Below, piece after piece: positions 53,546-63,009 of a DNA stretch of 64,000 bases. Numbering within the stretch: position 1 is the first letter of the stretch; each line of letters begins with the position of its first letter. Origin of the DNA: Chloroflexi bacterium 44-23 (GTDB taxonomy: Bacteria; Chloroflexota; Anaerolineae; Anaerolineales; Anaerolineaceae). The notes beneath the pieces are model-generated. The model saw only the letters and a list, made by a program, of their open reading frames with translations, was not told where the DNA came from and did not search any database. Made by a program: the position numbers and the translations under genes. The DNA is taken from NCBI GenBank assembly GCA_001899005.1, contig MKUW01000015.1, positions 372,001-436,000 on the forward strand. Reading direction: 5' to 3'.

Positions 53546-56068
53546 CTACTTTGATACAACCATTTTTATCATCTTTCCCTTTGAATCAATGGTGACCCGG
53601 GCTGTGTGAGTATATTTTTTGCGACCTAATTGGACCAAATTTTGTAAAGTAACTACATAGCGATCTTTAATCAGTCGAATATTCTCGCTTGCTGAAGGCA
53701 CGCCTTTATATGTGCTATCGACGCCTACTTGCATTTTGTTCAACTTTACTGTTGCTTGTTCGATACCCGGCAGATACGGCTTAAGTTTTAATTTTACTTG
53801 AGAAATGATTTCTTCATCAATTACCAGCCCATTTCCATTTCCATGATCGACATCACATATTGTTTTTACCTTGGAAGGCTTCGCTAAAATTGGTAAGCGT
53901 CTGTTGACCAAATTATTGGGTTCATATGCAAAGAAAGGATCACCATAGAATATAAATTGGATCAATGTTTTTTGATCTTCACCATCCAGGTACCCCTGTC
54001 GAGTAGTCATTTGCTGCACAAGGCTAATTTTCGCTCGCATAAAAGCTTCCCCACTGGTGTTGCCTTCACGAACATTCTTCCAAAACAAATTTGCCAACAA
54101 ATCAGCAGCAATTAATGGTGAAGAAATGGAACCATATGAAGTACAGGTAGATCCGATAAAAACCGGAACACCTAATGATAGATATTTCAACCCAATTGAA
54201 TTGTTCTCGTATTTATTGAACATGTGGCCGCCATAGCAAGCTTCAGTAAACACAATCTTCGGAGCGCGTCCATTTGCGACCAGATCTTCAGGTGCTACTG
54301 CTAACGGGTAATCAATGCCGCTTGGGTCAAGGTAATCGCGTTGTCCATACCATTCACCATGGTCTTGAAGGCCATGCAAATTAAAATAAACCAAATCATT
54401 ATTCATTAAATCACTTTGTTTAAGGAATTGGTTCTTCAAAGCAGGTGAAATGAATACTTTCTTGGTTTCAGCGATTGGCCGAAAAGTTGCGTAGGATGAT
54501 AATTTCCATACTGATGCAGAATAACCGATTCCAGATAGGTTGGCAGGCCTCATCAAAGCAGAAAACGAGCTAAATATTCGTGCCCACACCATGCGAATTG
54601 ATTTCGGTTGGGAATGATATTTGACCATCGAGCGCAATTGCTGAATTAAAATACCGGCATCAGCTCCGTTTTCACCCATAATTCTGCCAACAGGCCAATC
54701 CGGAACAAAATAATTAGAATCCAGATTGGAATACGGATTATCTGAGAGAACTTCGTTGTCGACATCATCTGTAGGGTTAGGCAGGCGGTGGAATGGAACC
54801 ACCTCATCATTACCCACAATTAATAATGCTCCAATCTTCTCACCTCTTTTTAACAGCGAGTTATCTAACTCGAGAAGACTGCTTTTTATTTTCCAGGGAT
54901 CAATAATATTTAAGGCTGCCGTGTTGAACTTAGTCTGCGATTGAGGATCGTCCGGGATAAATAAAACCGAATCCCATCCCGGTTTGCTCTGCACGAGCAG
55001 TTGGATATGCCGCAGCACCTGAAAAATTATCTGATAGGTCTGCTCACCATATTGTTTAATCAATCCTGTTTTGGTTGTTAGAATAACATAAACTGGGAAC
55101 CGGCCATCTATTTTCGTATTGGCATCTTTTTTTAATTTATTGGCAAGCCTTGCGAACTCTTTGGAGACCTGTTTGCCGGTATCGGATTGAATAAACGATT
55201 TTCGTTTATTTCTGGATGAGTTTTCCTCAAATTCATCAAAGTTTATCGCATAATTTGTATTCGGATCCCCTTCCGGCAGCCTGTTCCAACCTAAATCAAA
55301 AGCAACTTCATTTGGCACCTGCAGATCCAGGACGATCTCTAATTTGTCCGGCCAAAGAGGCAGAAAAACATGCTGATCACCCCACCATCGTCTTGCTACT
55401 TGTCCAGATGCATCTTGAGCCACACATTCATGTAACAAATTGACTGCTCGTTCCTCATCACCCATTTCTAAAAGTTCTTCTGCCAAAACCATCTTGAATT
55501 GAATTGCTTCTGGCCAGGTACTATGATAAAGATCTGCCAGTTTCTGAACAGTATTTGTATCCTGGTTTAAGTAGACCGTTTTAAGATGATATACATTGAT
55601 CAAAGCATTATCTTGCTTTAGAGAGAGAATTCTAAAAACCATTTGCGAGGCATCATCTACCTTGTTTTGAATAATGGCTTTTTGAACGGCATGCAGGGCC
55701 GGACTCCAGACTGGCAGCATATTTTTCTGAACCCCTTTGCCACCAAGAGCGAATTGAGAAGCCTGGCTGAGCAGTTTCTCGGATGCACTCACCGGAAGAT
55801 GTCCTAAAAACTGATAGGCTTCCAGAAATTCCGGGTCCGATTTTAGCAAGTCATTCACCAATTCTATGGCCTTTTGCCAATTCTTTTCAGCAGCAAAGAA
55901 TTTCGCGAGATAAAGTTTTATTCCAAGGTCACCGGGATATGCGCCAAGCCATTTTAACGCTGCCTGTCGTCCAAAAACATTTTTTTGGTGGCTGAGGGCA
56001 GACCCAAGAATTTGGATCAGTGTTCCACGCGAAATTGCCGTCTGCGAACTTCTAGGATCATCCAACAT
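53546..56068 (-). CDS. TPR protein fused to a clan-CD (C25/gingipain-like) cysteine protease
   Basis: 840 residues from ATG 56068, nine bases after GGAGG. An upstream ATG at 56098 is inside the giant TPR gene without its own site. Residues 1-240 are TPR-like (AIELVNDLLKSDPEFLEAYQFLG). A central alpha/beta domain is followed by the protease core: catalytic His H565 in YFNLHGLQDHGEWYG, Cys C611 in IVFTEACYGGHM, plus SIGLKYLSLGVPVFIGSTCTSYG and the C25 terminal motif IFYGDPFF. A C-terminal tail of 130 residues is not recognised. Downstream of the giant TPR gene with an 11-base overlap. Substrate unknown. Confidence 0.8.
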   Translation of the reverse strand: MLDDPRSSQTAISRGTLIQILGSALSHQKNVFGRQAALKWLGAYPGDLGIKLYLAKFFAAEKNWQKAIELVNDLLKSDPEFLEAYQFLGHLPVSASEKLLSQASQFALGGKGVQKNMLPVWSPALHAVQKAIIQNKVDDASQMVFRILSLKQDNALINVYHLKTVYLNQDTNTVQKLADLYHSTWPEAIQFKMVLAEELLEMGDEERAVNLLHECVAQDASGQVARRWWGDQHVFLPLWPDKLEIVLDLQVPNEVAFDLGWNRLPEGDPNTNYAINFDEFEENSSRNKRKSFIQSDTGKQVSKEFARLANKLKKDANTKIDGRFPVYVILTTKTGLIKQYGEQTYQIIFQVLRHIQLLVQSKPGWDSVLFIPDDPQSQTKFNTAALNIIDPWKIKSSLLELDNSLLKRGEKIGALLIVGNDEVVPFHRLPNPTDDVDNEVLSDNPYSNLDSNYFVPDWPVGRIMGENGADAGILIQQLRSMVKYHSQPKSIRMVWARIFSSFSALMRPANLSGIGYSASVWKLSSYATFRPIAETKKVFISPALKNQFLKQSDLMNNDLVYFNLHGLQDHGEWYGQRDYLDPSGIDYPLAVAPEDLVANGRAPKIVFTEACYGGHMFNKYENNSIGLKYLSLGVPVFIGSTCTSYGSISSPLIAADLLANLFWKNVREGNTSGEAFMRAKISLVQQMTTRQGYLDGEDQKTLIQFIFYGDPFFAYEPNNLVNRRLPILAKPSKVKTICDVDHGNGNGLVIDEEIISQVKLKLKPYLPGIEQATVKLNKMQVGVDSTYKGVPSASENIRLIKDRYVVTLQNLVQLGRKKYTHTARVTIDSKGKMIKMVVSK

Positions 56069-59000
56069 GTTGTTTTGCCTCCAATGGAGAATGTACAAAA
56101 TTAAGAGCGATTACTCCGGCCAGTTGCCGCCGAATACTGGCATCTTTTGGTGATAAATTTGCAGCCATACGCAGCATTTTTTCTGCACCTTGATAATCTT
56201 TTACTTCTTTCATGATCTGTCCAGTCTTGTAATACGCACGCGCATCATTGCTATCCCGCAAGATTGCTTCCTGATAAGCATCCAGTGCGTTAGGATAATT
56301 TTGTTGGTCAAAATAAATATCTCCAACTTCCAGACAGGAAATCACATCTTCACTATTAATGGCTGCCGCTTTACTAAAGTATTCCAAAGCTTGATCTAAA
56401 TGACCTTGTTTCTTTAATAGTCCTCCCAGGAGCAACAGAATTCCTGGTTGTTCCATTGAAATTCTTAACGATTTCTTCGCATTCTCTTCCGCAGCTTGAA
56501 AATCTTCCAAATCGTTATAAAGCAGCGCCAGGAGAGAAAATGCCTCCCAATCTTCCGAATCTTCCACAGTCATTTGAGACACTACTTTAAGCGCTTCTAC
56601 CAGGTTGCCGATTTCCCTCAAATTCCAGGCTAGAGAAACTTTCAACTCATGGCTTTCAGGGTTGTTCACCAGAGCTTTTTCAGCCATTCGAACAGCATCT
56701 TGATATTTTTTTTGAGTTTCCAGAATGGAAATCATAAGTAAATACCCGGCTACGTTTTCAGGATTTTTTTGAATGACCTGATAAGCATTTTGCTTGGCCT
56801 TTTCATATTGCTGCATTTTTACAAAGATGTAACCTTCCTGCAAAACCGCCTGCATATTCTGAGAATCCATATTTTTAGAAATTTGAATCGATTTCAAAGC
56901 AAGATCAACTTTTCCTTCCATTAAAAATGCCTGGGATTGGTAATAGTGATATTCAAAAGTGGAGCTGAGGTCTTTTTTATAGGTTTCCAATGTTTTCAAA
57001 ACTTCTTCAGATTTACCATTTTTAAGCAAAGTATCAAGGTATGGAATTATTACAGTTTTTATGGAATCTGATTCCTTGATAATTTTCTCCCACAGGTTCA
57101 TAGCCTTGCCATTCTCCCCCATACTTTCGTACAAATTTGCTTCTGTGACTTGCCAATTCTCTTCATCACTCCAGGTTTGATTTGCCTTTTTGCAGTATTC
57201 AAGCGCTTCTGAAATGTTATTAAGCTTGTTGTGGCAATAAGACAATGTCATATTTATTAATGGATTTGATTGAAAGCCTGCATCTGAAAATAGGTTGATA
57301 ACCTTATGAGGCGCAACCGTTAATTGGTGGCTTGCGAAGGTCAGCAAATTGTTAGCTACAGTTTCTGATGAACTCAGAAAATCCTCAACGTCTTCGATTT
57401 TTTCAAGAGTTAATAATCGCCTAATCAGCAAGTATTTCAAAGACGGGATGCCCTCTCCGTTAATCAACTCACGGTTGACGTCGTTTTCATCACCGCTACC
57501 ACTCAGGTAAAGCAAGTCGTTATAGTTTTTAATGAATTCAGTTGAGCCTTTCTGAGAAGCTTTTTTCTGTAATTGCAAGATAAATTGGTCATCACTGGCT
57601 TGCTTTTCCAACAAAACTGAACGATGGGATTTGACGCCTAACTGAGAGAATAATCCGGATAAATTATGACTTGCATTTACCAACAATAAAGTGAATAAGG
57701 ATGGTTCAACATCACAATTTGTAAATTGCTGCCAATCGTTTATTAATCCGGATGCTATCTGGAATTCATATAAGTCAATTGCGCATAAAATCGCAAGGCG
57801 AAAGGTCAGGTTTTTCCAGGTTTGGGAAAGCAAAACGCTTATATTTTCACTTCCAAATGAAAATTTCATATTGGCTAGATTTTCAGATAGCTCCAAAAAT
57901 GCTGTCCGTGCTTCTGAAAATTCATCTTTACTAATCAAATTCATTATGGCTAAACATTCAGACAATGGATTCTTAAATTGTGTGCCGAAATCCTTCTTCA
58001 CTCCATTCGATCTCTGAAATCGATTGATTAGAAAATCAAACGCTTGTTTGATCGGCCATAAAACCTCATCCTCTTGATTTAGGTTTTCCATGTCGATGGT
58101 TGACAGATAACTGTATGCAGTTTCATAATCGTTCAATTGCAAAGAAATATCAGCGGCAAACAATTTGTAGGCCGAAACTGACGGTTGCAATCGAATAACC
58201 TGGTTTATACTTGCCAGACTTTTCTCAAATTGATTTGCTTTGATAGCACAGCCAGCCAGCCTGGTCAAAGTGAATTCATTTTTCTCCATTGCTTCAATCC
58301 AAGCCAACGGAACAAAAAATTCATTGTTCTTTTTAATTAATAAGTACTCTGCCAATTTCTTTTTCGCTTGCAAGGATTGATCATATGCATCTAAAGCAGA
58401 GGAATATTGTTTCAATCCCATTAACACTTCCGCTTGCATCGAAAAAGTTGCAGCAAATGTGTAATTCTGAGAAATTAATTTTTGAATATGTTCCAATCCT
58501 TCTTGCCATTTGTTATTTATGACACAGAGGTAAATTAATTCCAACTGATTTTCAAGTGATAATGGAGAAAGCGTTAATATTCCTTTTTTGTAAGCCTGAT
58601 ACGCATTTTCAAAGTTTTCCAGTCGCAAGAAAATCATTGTCAATTTTCGTAAAATGGAATAATCTGAAATGACCTGATTTAATAATGATGCCAGAGTCGA
58701 GTTGGCTGCTTGCAAATTGCCAACGATGACATATTCATTTGCTAATTGAATTGCCAGCTCGGGATTGTCGTTACTAAGCAAGTTGGCGTATTCCAGTGCT
58801 TTAATCACTTCATTTTCATTAGATAATTTCTTCATAAAGCTTGCGTACCAGATCAAGTTGCGCACATCTGTCGCACAAAGATTGTAAGCTTCCATGGCCA
58901 TCTGTGATGCCTCATTATTTAATTTTGCTGTGAGATACGCCTCAGCCAAAGCTTGTTTAATACCTACATGGTTAGGATTGTAAGAAACTGAGTCTTTTAA

Positions 59001-61442
59001 CATGACCAATCCCATTTCAATTTCTCCAAGGGCATTTTTTACCAACCCAAGGCCAGCAGAAATGCGCCAGGTCCATTCAGAGAGGTCGTTATCTCTTTTT
59101 TGGCTGTTATCTACCAAATCTAAATATATTGAATGAGCGGCCTCAAATTCGTTTAGGAGGAAAAGAACTTCTGCCAGGAGAATATGGGCATAGGTCTTTT
59201 TTTCATCACTTTGTTTTATAAAAGCTTGAAGTGTTTTTTGCGCAGCTAATAAATGTTCCATTGAAGGCTTGTTTTGTTCTGTAAGTGAAAACTGATTCTC
59301 ACTATCATTTAAAATTGTTTTCACATACAAGAGAAGCCATTCCGGTTTCGCTCCTGTTTCAGCTGAAATAGCAATTTCAAAGCTTGCCAGCGCTTGTTCA
59401 CGATTATCATTCTCTAAACATCTTTGCGCGTCCATAAAAGCCAGTTCTGGGTTATTGGCCCACTTCCCTTTAGCCTTCAAAAGGTATCTTTGACTTTCAT
59501 CCAAGTGCCCAAGTTCCTTTAGCGTATGAATTAAATTAATGTAATAATTTTCATCTTCTGAGTTGAGAGCGATTGCTTTTCGTAAGTAAGGTAAGGCTTC
59601 AGCGAACAAATTTTGGTGTAAGCATACTCTCGCTAAAGCATAATGAATCTCATCGGATTCAGGGACAGCCAAGACTGCCGACCTTAATGTTGTGATGGCC
59701 TCATTAAAATTCTCTGCCACCTCAAATATTTCAGCCAGTGTCAACCAGGCTTCGGCGCTAGTGGCATCTCCTTGTAAGGCTTTCTTCAAAGAAATTTTAG
59801 CTGTTTCGTATTCACCCTCAAGGAATTGAATTTTTCCATTTATGGAATAAACTAAAGCGTCTTCCATTCCGTGACTGGCTAATTTCTCACATAATTTCTT
59901 GGCTTCCTCAATTTTGCCGGCATTACAAGCTGCGTTCGCATAATCGAACCAATCGCTTTGTTCAACTTTTCCATTGGCTTCAGCTGTTTCCCATTCTAAA
60001 TATAGGGTTTCCCAATCTTTCTTTTGAATTAGTAGCTTTCGAAGATTCTTTTGAATTTGCGCATTGGCAGGCTCAATCGCAGCATTTATTTTATATTTCT
60101 CATATTGCAATTCAGAGTTGGCGAATTGGTCAATATTGTCAGTGATAATTGCTGAAATGATTGGATTGTTTTTTGAGATCATGTCGAGAAATGAAAGATA
60201 AGCCTCAATCTGATCGGCCAGCTCAAGATGTTTTAACGAGTCGATGATTGTGCGATGGTCAATCTTCTGTAACAATTCAATCTCATCAACGGCTGGCCAA
60301 TTTGCCTGGCGTTCATGCAACCATACGTAAAAGTCTCTGGTAGCCAGTTCCTTGGCGCGGTTTTCTTCCCCTTTTTCTTTTAAGGCAATAGCTGAATTTA
60401 ACTTTTGAATAATTGAGTTATCTAATGATGTATTACTTCCTTCCAAATCAACATATGAATTCGTTCCACCTGGTTTAAAGTGCACATTTTGGCTTGTATC
60501 ACTGCTTGGATCAATGTAGCCATATTCACCGAATGCTTCATCCGAGCGAATAAAGAGTAAATCTATGAAATTTTGAAGTTTATTGGTGGTTTCTTTGGCT
60601 GCCTTAAAATGCGCATTAGCTTGATGGCTAGATTTTTCAAGTACATTCTTATATCCAGAAAGGATATGTTCTTGAATCTTTTCTTCAATAACTTTGAAAG
60701 ATGAAATAGGATTGTTGTCAGTTTCAAACTGATATTGATCAGGTTTGCGAAGGACATTTGAAATTTCCGGAACCATAAACCCTAATTGTCCCGGGAATGA
60801 TTGATACCAACTAATCTGTTTTGCCATTGGACTATTTTCAACCAGATTCTTGATAATATTTGCTTTTTTCTTCTTATCAAACAATTGCACTGAAATAATA
60901 TGGTTTACCAGCGAAATGGCAAGATTCTCATCTTTATCATCAGCAATCGCAATTAAGAAATCTTGGGAATAATCCAACAAGCTGTAGAGAATCGCCAGCG
61001 GAGTTCTCCAACATTGATAGAAAAAAGAGCGCGATTCAAAACGCTGGATTCCTAATTCGGTCAAAATGCCATGCCAATTTTGTGTTTTTAAGCCGCGTTC
61101 ATAGAGCGCCAGGCCTAATAAAGTTGCTTGCTTCAGATCCTGCACTCTTCCCTTGCCGTTGCGAATTGTCTCAAAGAGTGTGACTGCACTCTTTAAGTAA
61201 AGTTTCTCAGAAATTGGTCTTGACCGTATATCTAAAGAAAGCCCGGAGTGAATCAATGCAATCGACCCCAGATTCCAATCTTCGATATTTTGGCCCAGTG
61301 ATTCAACAATCTTTTTCACTGTTCCCAAATCAATAAAGGCTTCCCAGACAATTTTGTCCAGGCGAAGTGATTCGAATAATTTCTTTTGATCAGTCTGTGA
61401 GATTGTTGCGTCAAAATATTGGAAAAATGGTGTTGATTTCAT
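56058..61442 (-). CDS. giant TPR repeat protein, 1794 residues
   Basis: Almost wholly TPR after an N-terminal, partly hydrophobic, unrecognised domain (1-330). Typical units such as YAKALLFLAEAYL-type repeats are seen across 400-1790; for example NYPNALDAYQEAILRDSNDA near the C-terminus and DQALEYFSKAAAINSEDV. It would form a long superhelical scaffold in the cytoplasm. GGAG before the ATG. It begins 18 bases after the 105-residue membrane-protein gene and overlaps the start of the protease gene, so these are coupled and may act together. Confidence 0.85.
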   Translation of the reverse strand: MKSTPFFQYFDATISQTDQKKLFESLRLDKIVWEAFIDLGTVKKIVESLGQNIEDWNLGSIALIHSGLSLDIRSRPISEKLYLKSAVTLFETIRNGKGRVQDLKQATLLGLALYERGLKTQNWHGILTELGIQRFESRSFFYQCWRTPLAILYSLLDYSQDFLIAIADDKDENLAISLVNHIISVQLFDKKKKANIIKNLVENSPMAKQISWYQSFPGQLGFMVPEISNVLRKPDQYQFETDNNPISSFKVIEEKIQEHILSGYKNVLEKSSHQANAHFKAAKETTNKLQNFIDLLFIRSDEAFGEYGYIDPSSDTSQNVHFKPGGTNSYVDLEGSNTSLDNSIIQKLNSAIALKEKGEENRAKELATRDFYVWLHERQANWPAVDEIELLQKIDHRTIIDSLKHLELADQIEAYLSFLDMISKNNPIISAIITDNIDQFANSELQYEKYKINAAIEPANAQIQKNLRKLLIQKKDWETLYLEWETAEANGKVEQSDWFDYANAACNAGKIEEAKKLCEKLASHGMEDALVYSINGKIQFLEGEYETAKISLKKALQGDATSAEAWLTLAEIFEVAENFNEAITTLRSAVLAVPESDEIHYALARVCLHQNLFAEALPYLRKAIALNSEDENYYINLIHTLKELGHLDESQRYLLKAKGKWANNPELAFMDAQRCLENDNREQALASFEIAISAETGAKPEWLLLYVKTILNDSENQFSLTEQNKPSMEHLLAAQKTLQAFIKQSDEKKTYAHILLAEVLFLLNEFEAAHSIYLDLVDNSQKRDNDLSEWTWRISAGLGLVKNALGEIEMGLVMLKDSVSYNPNHVGIKQALAEAYLTAKLNNEASQMAMEAYNLCATDVRNLIWYASFMKKLSNENEVIKALEYANLLSNDNPELAIQLANEYVIVGNLQAANSTLASLLNQVISDYSILRKLTMIFLRLENFENAYQAYKKGILTLSPLSLENQLELIYLCVINNKWQEGLEHIQKLISQNYTFAATFSMQAEVLMGLKQYSSALDAYDQSLQAKKKLAEYLLIKKNNEFFVPLAWIEAMEKNEFTLTRLAGCAIKANQFEKSLASINQVIRLQPSVSAYKLFAADISLQLNDYETAYSYLSTIDMENLNQEDEVLWPIKQAFDFLINRFQRSNGVKKDFGTQFKNPLSECLAIMNLISKDEFSEARTAFLELSENLANMKFSFGSENISVLLSQTWKNLTFRLAILCAIDLYEFQIASGLINDWQQFTNCDVEPSLFTLLLVNASHNLSGLFSQLGVKSHRSVLLEKQASDDQFILQLQKKASQKGSTEFIKNYNDLLYLSGSGDENDVNRELINGEGIPSLKYLLIRRLLTLEKIEDVEDFLSSSETVANNLLTFASHQLTVAPHKVINLFSDAGFQSNPLINMTLSYCHNKLNNISEALEYCKKANQTWSDEENWQVTEANLYESMGENGKAMNLWEKIIKESDSIKTVIIPYLDTLLKNGKSEEVLKTLETYKKDLSSTFEYHYYQSQAFLMEGKVDLALKSIQISKNMDSQNMQAVLQEGYIFVKMQQYEKAKQNAYQVIQKNPENVAGYLLMISILETQKKYQDAVRMAEKALVNNPESHELKVSLAWNLREIGNLVEALKVVSQMTVEDSEDWEAFSLLALLYNDLEDFQAAEENAKKSLRISMEQPGILLLLGGLLKKQGHLDQALEYFSKAAAINSEDVISCLEVGDIYFDQQNYPNALDAYQEAILRDSNDARAYYKTGQIMKEVKDYQGAEKMLRMAANLSPKDASIRRQLAGVIALNFVHSPLEAKQHVG

Positions 61443-61460
61443 TCAGACTCCTATCAAGAT

Positions 61461-61775
61461 TTATGCGAATTGCATTAGTAAATAAATCGAACCACTCATA
61501 ACCAGTGCGCCCATTATCACCAGAAATACACCTACGCCTGCAGAAGTTTGTACTAATTGGTTAAGAGATTCAATCAAAACGGAGGCATTACCAACCAAAC
61601 CTGCCATTTCTTCAGCAATCCCCTTTTGAACAATTTTCTTGGTCTCATTGGCGATTTTGTTGATCCCTACACCGAAAACACGTGAGACCAAAATGTACAT
61701 ACCGATTAGAAATGTCAGCGCGCCAACCCCTAAAAGGAGAAGCCCTAATTTATAAAATAATTCTGCAGACATCAT
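61461..61775 (-). CDS. small membrane protein with two helices, unknown
   Basis: 104 residues from the ATG at 61775, eight bases after AGGAGG. A TTG codon three bases earlier is less likely. Two strongly hydrophobic helices (about 8-32 and 78-103) flank an amphipathic central part with KIANETKKIVQKGIAEEMAGLVGN. It could anchor the giant TPR or protease proteins at the membrane, because it heads their operon. No family recognised. Confidence 0.7.
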   Translation of the reverse strand: MMSAELFYKLGLLLLGVGALTFLIGMYILVSRVFGVGINKIANETKKIVQKGIAEEMAGLVGNASVLIESLNQLVQTSAGVGVFLVIMGALVMSGSIYLLMQFA

Positions 61776-61833
61776 CAAAAATACCTCCTGAATTGATAGT
61801 TCAAGAGGTATGATGCAAGATCAGTGCCAGGCT

Positions 61834-63009
61834 TTAGTTTTTCTTCCTGATGATCGTGTAGGGTATGTCGTTCAAATCAATTACCCCGCTGTCATTCGAT
61901 ATCATAGAAAATTCGAGTACATGACTTAATTCACGGACATTGCCAGGCCAATCATAAGCAATGATTGCCTCAAGTGCCCGCGGAGTGATGTCTTCAACGT
62001 TTAAACCCCTTTGGGAGTTAATCAATTTAATCAGGAAACCGACCAGTTCAGGAATGTCTTCTTTTCTATCACGTAAGGCAGGAATTTCCAGATCAATAAC
62101 TTTTAATCGGTAATAAAGATCTTCTCGAAACTCATTTTTGGCAATCATTTCCAACAAATTGCGATTTGAGGCTGCAATCAACTGTACATCAACGTGAATT
62201 TCTTGAGTTCCACCCAGGCGTCTAAATGATTGAGTTTCAATAGCACGCAAGAGCTTGGCCTGAATATCCATGGCCATTGATGAAATTTCATCTAGAAAGA
62301 GGACGCCCCCATCGGCAGTTTCCATTAATCCCAGTTTTCTTTTATCAGCACTCGTAAAGGAATTGGCTTCATGGCCAAACAATTCAGATTCGAGCATGGT
62401 GCTTTGTATTGCTCCGCAATTTATGGCCACAAACATCTTATCCTTGCGCGGACCGCTATGGTAAATATATTGTGCAAGTATGTCTTTGCCAACTCCGGTT
62501 TCACCCGATATCAAAACACTGGCTGAAGCCATAGCTGCGCGTTGGGCTAGGTTATATACCTGCTGCAGTTCTTTATTATTGCTGGGGACAAATTTGAAAT
62601 TTTTCCTTTGAATATCCTGGAAAAGAAAAAGCTGTCGCCGCATTCGAACCAGTTCAACAGCTCTTTTAATCGTTAACTCCAAGCGTTCCAATTTTATTGG
62701 TTTTGTAATGTAATCAAGTGCGCCATTTTTCATCGCATCCACTGCAATTTCAATATCAGGAACACCGGTAATTAATATAATGGGCGGATTATTGGGGAAA
62801 TAAGCGCTTTCATATAAAAGTGTGGGACCAAACCCATCAGGCAATTGCACATCCAGCAACACCAGATCAGCGTTACCTTTTTTTAATTCTTCACGCGCAT
62901 CCCCAAGTGTTCCCACACCAATTACATCGTAGTCCAACGAGGTAAGAAATGACTCTAAAGTAGAGCGCGCATTTACTTCATCATCTACAACCAGTACTGT
63001 AATGCCCAT
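61834..63009 (-). CDS. NtrC-like AAA+ response regulator without GAFTGA and without HTH
   Basis: 391 residues. Receiver domain with phospho-acceptor D53 in LVLLDVQLPDG and conserved D9, D10 and K103. AAA+ domain with Walker A GETGVGKD (169-176) and Walker B GGVLFLDEIS (234-242). The sigma-54-contact loop, normally GAFTGA, reads NSFTSA at 216-221 after FGHEA, and the protein ends at a short C-terminal segment after WPGNVRELSHVLEFSM, with no Fis-type HTH. It can probably oligomerise and hydrolyse ATP, but normal sigma-54 activation is unlikely. Directly follows the kinase gene; stop and start are adjacent. Confidence 0.85.
   Translation of the reverse strand: MGITVLVVDDEVNARSTLESFLTSLDYDVIGVGTLGDAREELKKGNADLVLLDVQLPDGFGPTLLYESAYFPNNPPIILITGVPDIEIAVDAMKNGALDYITKPIKLERLELTIKRAVELVRMRRQLFLFQDIQRKNFKFVPSNNKELQQVYNLAQRAAMASASVLISGETGVGKDILAQYIYHSGPRKDKMFVAINCGAIQSTMLESELFGHEANSFTSADKRKLGLMETADGGVLFLDEISSMAMDIQAKLLRAIETQSFRRLGGTQEIHVDVQLIAASNRNLLEMIAKNEFREDLYYRLKVIDLEIPALRDRKEDIPELVGFLIKLINSQRGLNVEDITPRALEAIIAYDWPGNVRELSHVLEFSMISNDSGVIDLNDIPYTIIRKKN

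Noticed and set aside
56068-56098. Ten-residue N-terminal extension of the TPR-protease
   Set aside because: Without a ribosome site and overlapping the stop region of the giant TPR gene; the internal ATG has GGAGG.
61834-63009. Sequencing frameshift truncating the NtrC-like gene before its HTH
   Set aside because: The intergenic 58 bases and the next gene's own AGGAGG site leave no room for an HTH, and I saw no continuation in another frame. Not fully excluded.
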